From Eubacteriales Family XIII. Incertae Sedis bacterium (GTDB taxonomy: Bacteria; Bacillota; Clostridia; Peptostreptococcales; Anaerovoracaceae), in assembly GCA_031254995.1 (NCBI GenBank), contig JAIRTJ010000062.1:1-7698 (forward strand): a stretch of DNA of 7,698 nucleotides. The letters run 5' to 3'. The stretch's first letter is position 1, and each line of letters begins with the position of its first letter. The position numbers and the translations under genes are program-made. Below, piece by piece: positions 5,822 to 7,698 of this stretch. The notes under the pieces were generated by a model. It saw nothing but the letters and a program-made list of their open reading frames with translations, did not search any database and was not told the DNA's origin.

Positions 5822-6994
5822 ATGAGCAGAGAAGCGGTAATCATTTCGGCGGTGAGGACTCCTATCGGCAAATATGCGGGTTCGCTTGCGCAGTATGAGG
5901 GATATCAATTGGGCGGCATGGTCGTCAAGGAAGCCGTCAGAAGGGCGGGAGTCGATCCCGCGGAAATCACGGAAGTGTACATGGGGAACGCGGAAGGAGC
6001 GCCCGGAAATCTGGGTCGCACAGTGGCTCTTGAGGCCGATCTTCCCCTTACCGTGCCGGGGATACAATTTGACAGGCAGTGCGCGTCGGGTCTTGAGACC
6101 ATCGTCATGGCGGCGGCTATGATCGAGAGCGGACACGGAGACGTCTATGTGGCCGGCGGCGCGGAGAGCATGACGAACAATCCGTATTTTATGTCCAAAT
6201 CCAAGAGGCCGTACAGCTACGCCTATCCCGAATTCAGCTATGTCATGATGTCGCCGCCAAAAGTGGGAAATCCCGACATGGGCGTCACGGCTGAAAATGT
6301 CTTGAAGGAGTATCCCATCTCGCGCGAAAAACTGGATGAGTTCGCGCTGAACAGCCATAAAAAAGCGGTGCAGGCAATAGACCAAGGCCATTTCAAAGAA
6401 CAGATACTGCCTGTCCCGATTCGCGTCAAGCGCGAGGAGGTTCTGTTTGACACCGACGAAAGTCCGCGCAGAGACGCGAGCATGGAACAGCTCGCCAAGT
6501 TGCGTCCCGTGTTCGTCAAGGACGGATCCGTGACGGCGGGCAACAGCTGTCCGATGAATGACGGCGCTTCGGCGGTCGTGATCACGAGCGCGGAAAAGGC
6601 GAAGGAATTGGGCGCGACGCCGCTCCTTAAGGTCAAGGGCTTCGCGTCGGTGGGACTCGATCCCGCATTGATGGGACTCGGGCCTATCGGAGCCGTTCGC
6701 AAGGCGCTGAAACAAACGGGCGTCACCTTGGACGAGGTGGAGGTCATCGAGATCAACGAGGCTTTCGCGTCTCAGGCGATCGCTTGCATAGAGGAATTGG
6801 GCTTGGATCCGACGCGGGTAAACCCCGACGGCGGCGCGATCGCTCTCGGACACGCATTGGGCGCGACGGGCGCGGCGCTTACCGCCAAAGCCGCTTATTG
6901 GATGAAAAATCACGCGACCGATAGGAAGTATGCCATCGTCACCATGTGCGTCGGCGGCGGCGAGGGTTCCGCGGCGATTTTCGAACGACCGTAA
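5822..6994 (+). CDS. Thiolase, acetyl-CoA C-acetyltransferase (3-ketoacyl-CoA thiolase family)
   Basis: Thiolases join two acetyl-CoA into acetoacetyl-CoA or cleave 3-ketoacyl-CoA with CoA. The product is 390 residues, a normal length. The nucleophile is C87 in FDRQCASGLE. The other active-site residues are N312 in EINEAFA, H344 in GGAIALGHALGATGA, and C376 in TMCVGGGEG. The MGVTAEN block is also present. The DRQC form at the nucleophile, rather than the NRVCGSG type, places it among acyltransferases whose chain-length preference cannot be read from the sequence, so it may not be limited to acetoacetyl-CoA. Start ATG 5822 has a GAAGGG SD 5 bases upstream. It follows atoA after a 144-base gap and precedes the aminotransferase by 22 bases. 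Cytoplasmic. Next to a CoA-transferase it most likely cleaves the CoA ester the transferase makes. Confidence 0.93.
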   Translation: MSREAVIISAVRTPIGKYAGSLAQYEGYQLGGMVVKEAVRRAGVDPAEITEVYMGNAEGAPGNLGRTVALEADLPLTVPGIQFDRQCASGLETIVMAAAMIESGHGDVYVAGGAESMTNNPYFMSKSKRPYSYAYPEFSYVMMSPPKVGNPDMGVTAENVLKEYPISREKLDEFALNSHKKAVQAIDQGHFKEQILPVPIRVKREEVLFDTDESPRRDASMEQLAKLRPVFVKDGSVTAGNSCPMNDGASAVVITSAEKAKELGATPLLKVKGFASVGLDPALMGLGPIGAVRKALKQTGVTLDEVEVIEINEAFASQAIACIEELGLDPTRVNPDGGAIALGHALGATGAALTAKAAYWMKNHATDRKYAIVTMCVGGGEGSAAIFERP

Positions 6995-7016
6995 AAGAAG
7001 GAGTGCAGAGACTATC

Positions 7017-7698
7017 ATGGCAGACAAAAATTATGTATTGAACGCGGACTTTTTCAGGGATTATCCGCGCATTGAAAGAGGCAAGGGCATCTATATGTAT
7101 ACGGAGGACGGCACGGAGATCATCGACGGAGCCTCCGGTCCGGTCTTGGTGAGCCTCGGCCACGGCATAGAGGAGATCGCCGACGCCATGCGCGCGCAGG
7201 CCGTGAAATTGGCGTTCGCGCACAGGGACGACTGTGTGACGCCGGTTCTCGAGGAATCCTGCGCCACATTCCATGAGGCATCGGACGGGGATCTCGTCAA
7301 GACGTTTCAGGTGGCGGGCGGCAGCGAGGCCAACGAAATCGCGATCAAGTTGGTGAGGAACTATCATCTCGTGCGCGGAAATGCGGGCAAGTACAAGGTG
7401 CTTGCGCGGTGGCAGAGCTATCACGGCAGCAGCATGGGCGTCCTATCCCTCAGCGGCTTTACGAAGCGCCGGTCGGGATATGAGCCGTATCTCTTCGAAC
7501 ACGGACATATCGCGCCCTGTTATTGCTATCGGTGTTGGTTCGATCAAAAGCCGGAAAGTTGCGGGTTGCAATGCGCGAAGGCGTTGGAAAACGAGATTTT
7601 GGCGCAGGGACCCGAGACAGTGGCCGCCTTTATCGCGGAGCCGATCTCCGGCATGTCGCTCTGCGCGGCGGAGCCCCATCCCGATTATTTTAAGGAGA
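7017..7698 (+). CDS. Class III pyridoxal-phosphate aminotransferase, N-terminal half (3' truncated)
   Basis: The first 227 residues of a class III (omega-amino acid / acetylornithine / BioA-type) aminotransferase; full members are about 430-460 residues. It would transfer an amino group from an amino acid to a keto acid with pyridoxal phosphate. Visible blocks are GIYMYTEDGTEIIDGASGPV near residues 23-42, the phosphate-binding AGGSEANEIAIKLVR, the aromatic WQSYHGSS, and AFIAEPISG near residues 204-212. The cofactor aspartate and lysine lie beyond the window. A cysteine cluster, CYCYRC then C and C (CxCxxC-x8-CxxxC), follows HIAP; similar CYRC segments occur in part of this family. The start is ATG 7017 with an AAGGAG SD 13 bases upstream, a rather long spacing. 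It follows the thiolase by 22 bases in the same operon. The substrate is unknown; a beta- or omega-amino acid is plausible. Confidence 0.9.
   Translation, partial: MADKNYVLNADFFRDYPRIERGKGIYMYTEDGTEIIDGASGPVLVSLGHGIEEIADAMRAQAVKLAFAHRDDCVTPVLEESCATFHEASDGDLVKTFQVAGGSEANEIAIKLVRNYHLVRGNAGKYKVLARWQSYHGSSMGVLSLSGFTKRRSGYEPYLFEHGHIAPCYCYRCWFDQKPESCGLQCAKALENEILAQGPETVAAFIAEPISGMSLCAAEPHPDYFKE

Noticed and set aside
5468..7027. 519-codon open frame on the - strand
   Set aside because: It is antisense to atoA and the thiolase gene, whose catalytic motifs are complete. The product is His/Arg-rich with no domain.

Overview
The window looks like a piece of chromosome from a strictly or facultatively anaerobic, moderately GC-rich bacterium. 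The reasons are an oxygen-sensitive class III ribonucleotide reductase with its radical SAM activase, and a fermentation-type CoA-transferase/thiolase/aminotransferase cluster. Strong Shine-Dalgarno (SD) sequences, GTG and TTG starts and a RocB-like peptidase suggest a Clostridia-like Bacillota or a similar amino-acid-fermenting anaerobe. This placement is inference; no marker gene fixes the phylum. All real genes are on the + strand.

Region 1 (1-3845) is one tightly packed transcription unit. It holds the 3' end of nrdD (anaerobic ribonucleoside-triphosphate reductase), nrdG (its activase), a cytoplasmic serine beta-lactamase/esterase-like hydrolase, and a RocB-like M20 metallopeptidase. The first three genes overlap and the fourth follows after 10 bases, so translational coupling is likely. 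The nrd pair makes deoxyribonucleotides without oxygen. The two hydrolases have no obvious link to it and may release amino acids from peptides or amides.

Region 2 (3846-4328) is non-coding. It holds a cluster of short dyads with a repeated TGAGTCA element, some small hairpins, a good intrinsic terminator (4115-4146), a sigma-70-type promoter (4163-4190) and a roughly 130-nt leader. The leader has a 12-bp long-range stem enclosing a 9-bp direct repeat, and a weak hairpin followed by seven T just before the ribosome-binding site.

Region 3 (4329-7698) is a second operon: CoA-transferase alpha and beta subunits (atoD, atoA), a thiolase, and the N-terminal half of a class III (omega-amino acid type) aminotransferase that runs off the end. 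Together they suggest a route in which a transaminase yields a keto acid, the CoA-transferase activates a 3-keto acid, and the thiolase cleaves it to acetyl-CoA (or the reverse). The true substrate is not determined. The most useful leads are the structured leader of this operon, the dyad array upstream, a stop-codon-overlapping hairpin between atoA and the thiolase gene, and the substrate of the aminotransferase-containing pathway. I found no CRISPR, mobile element, tRNA or rRNA.
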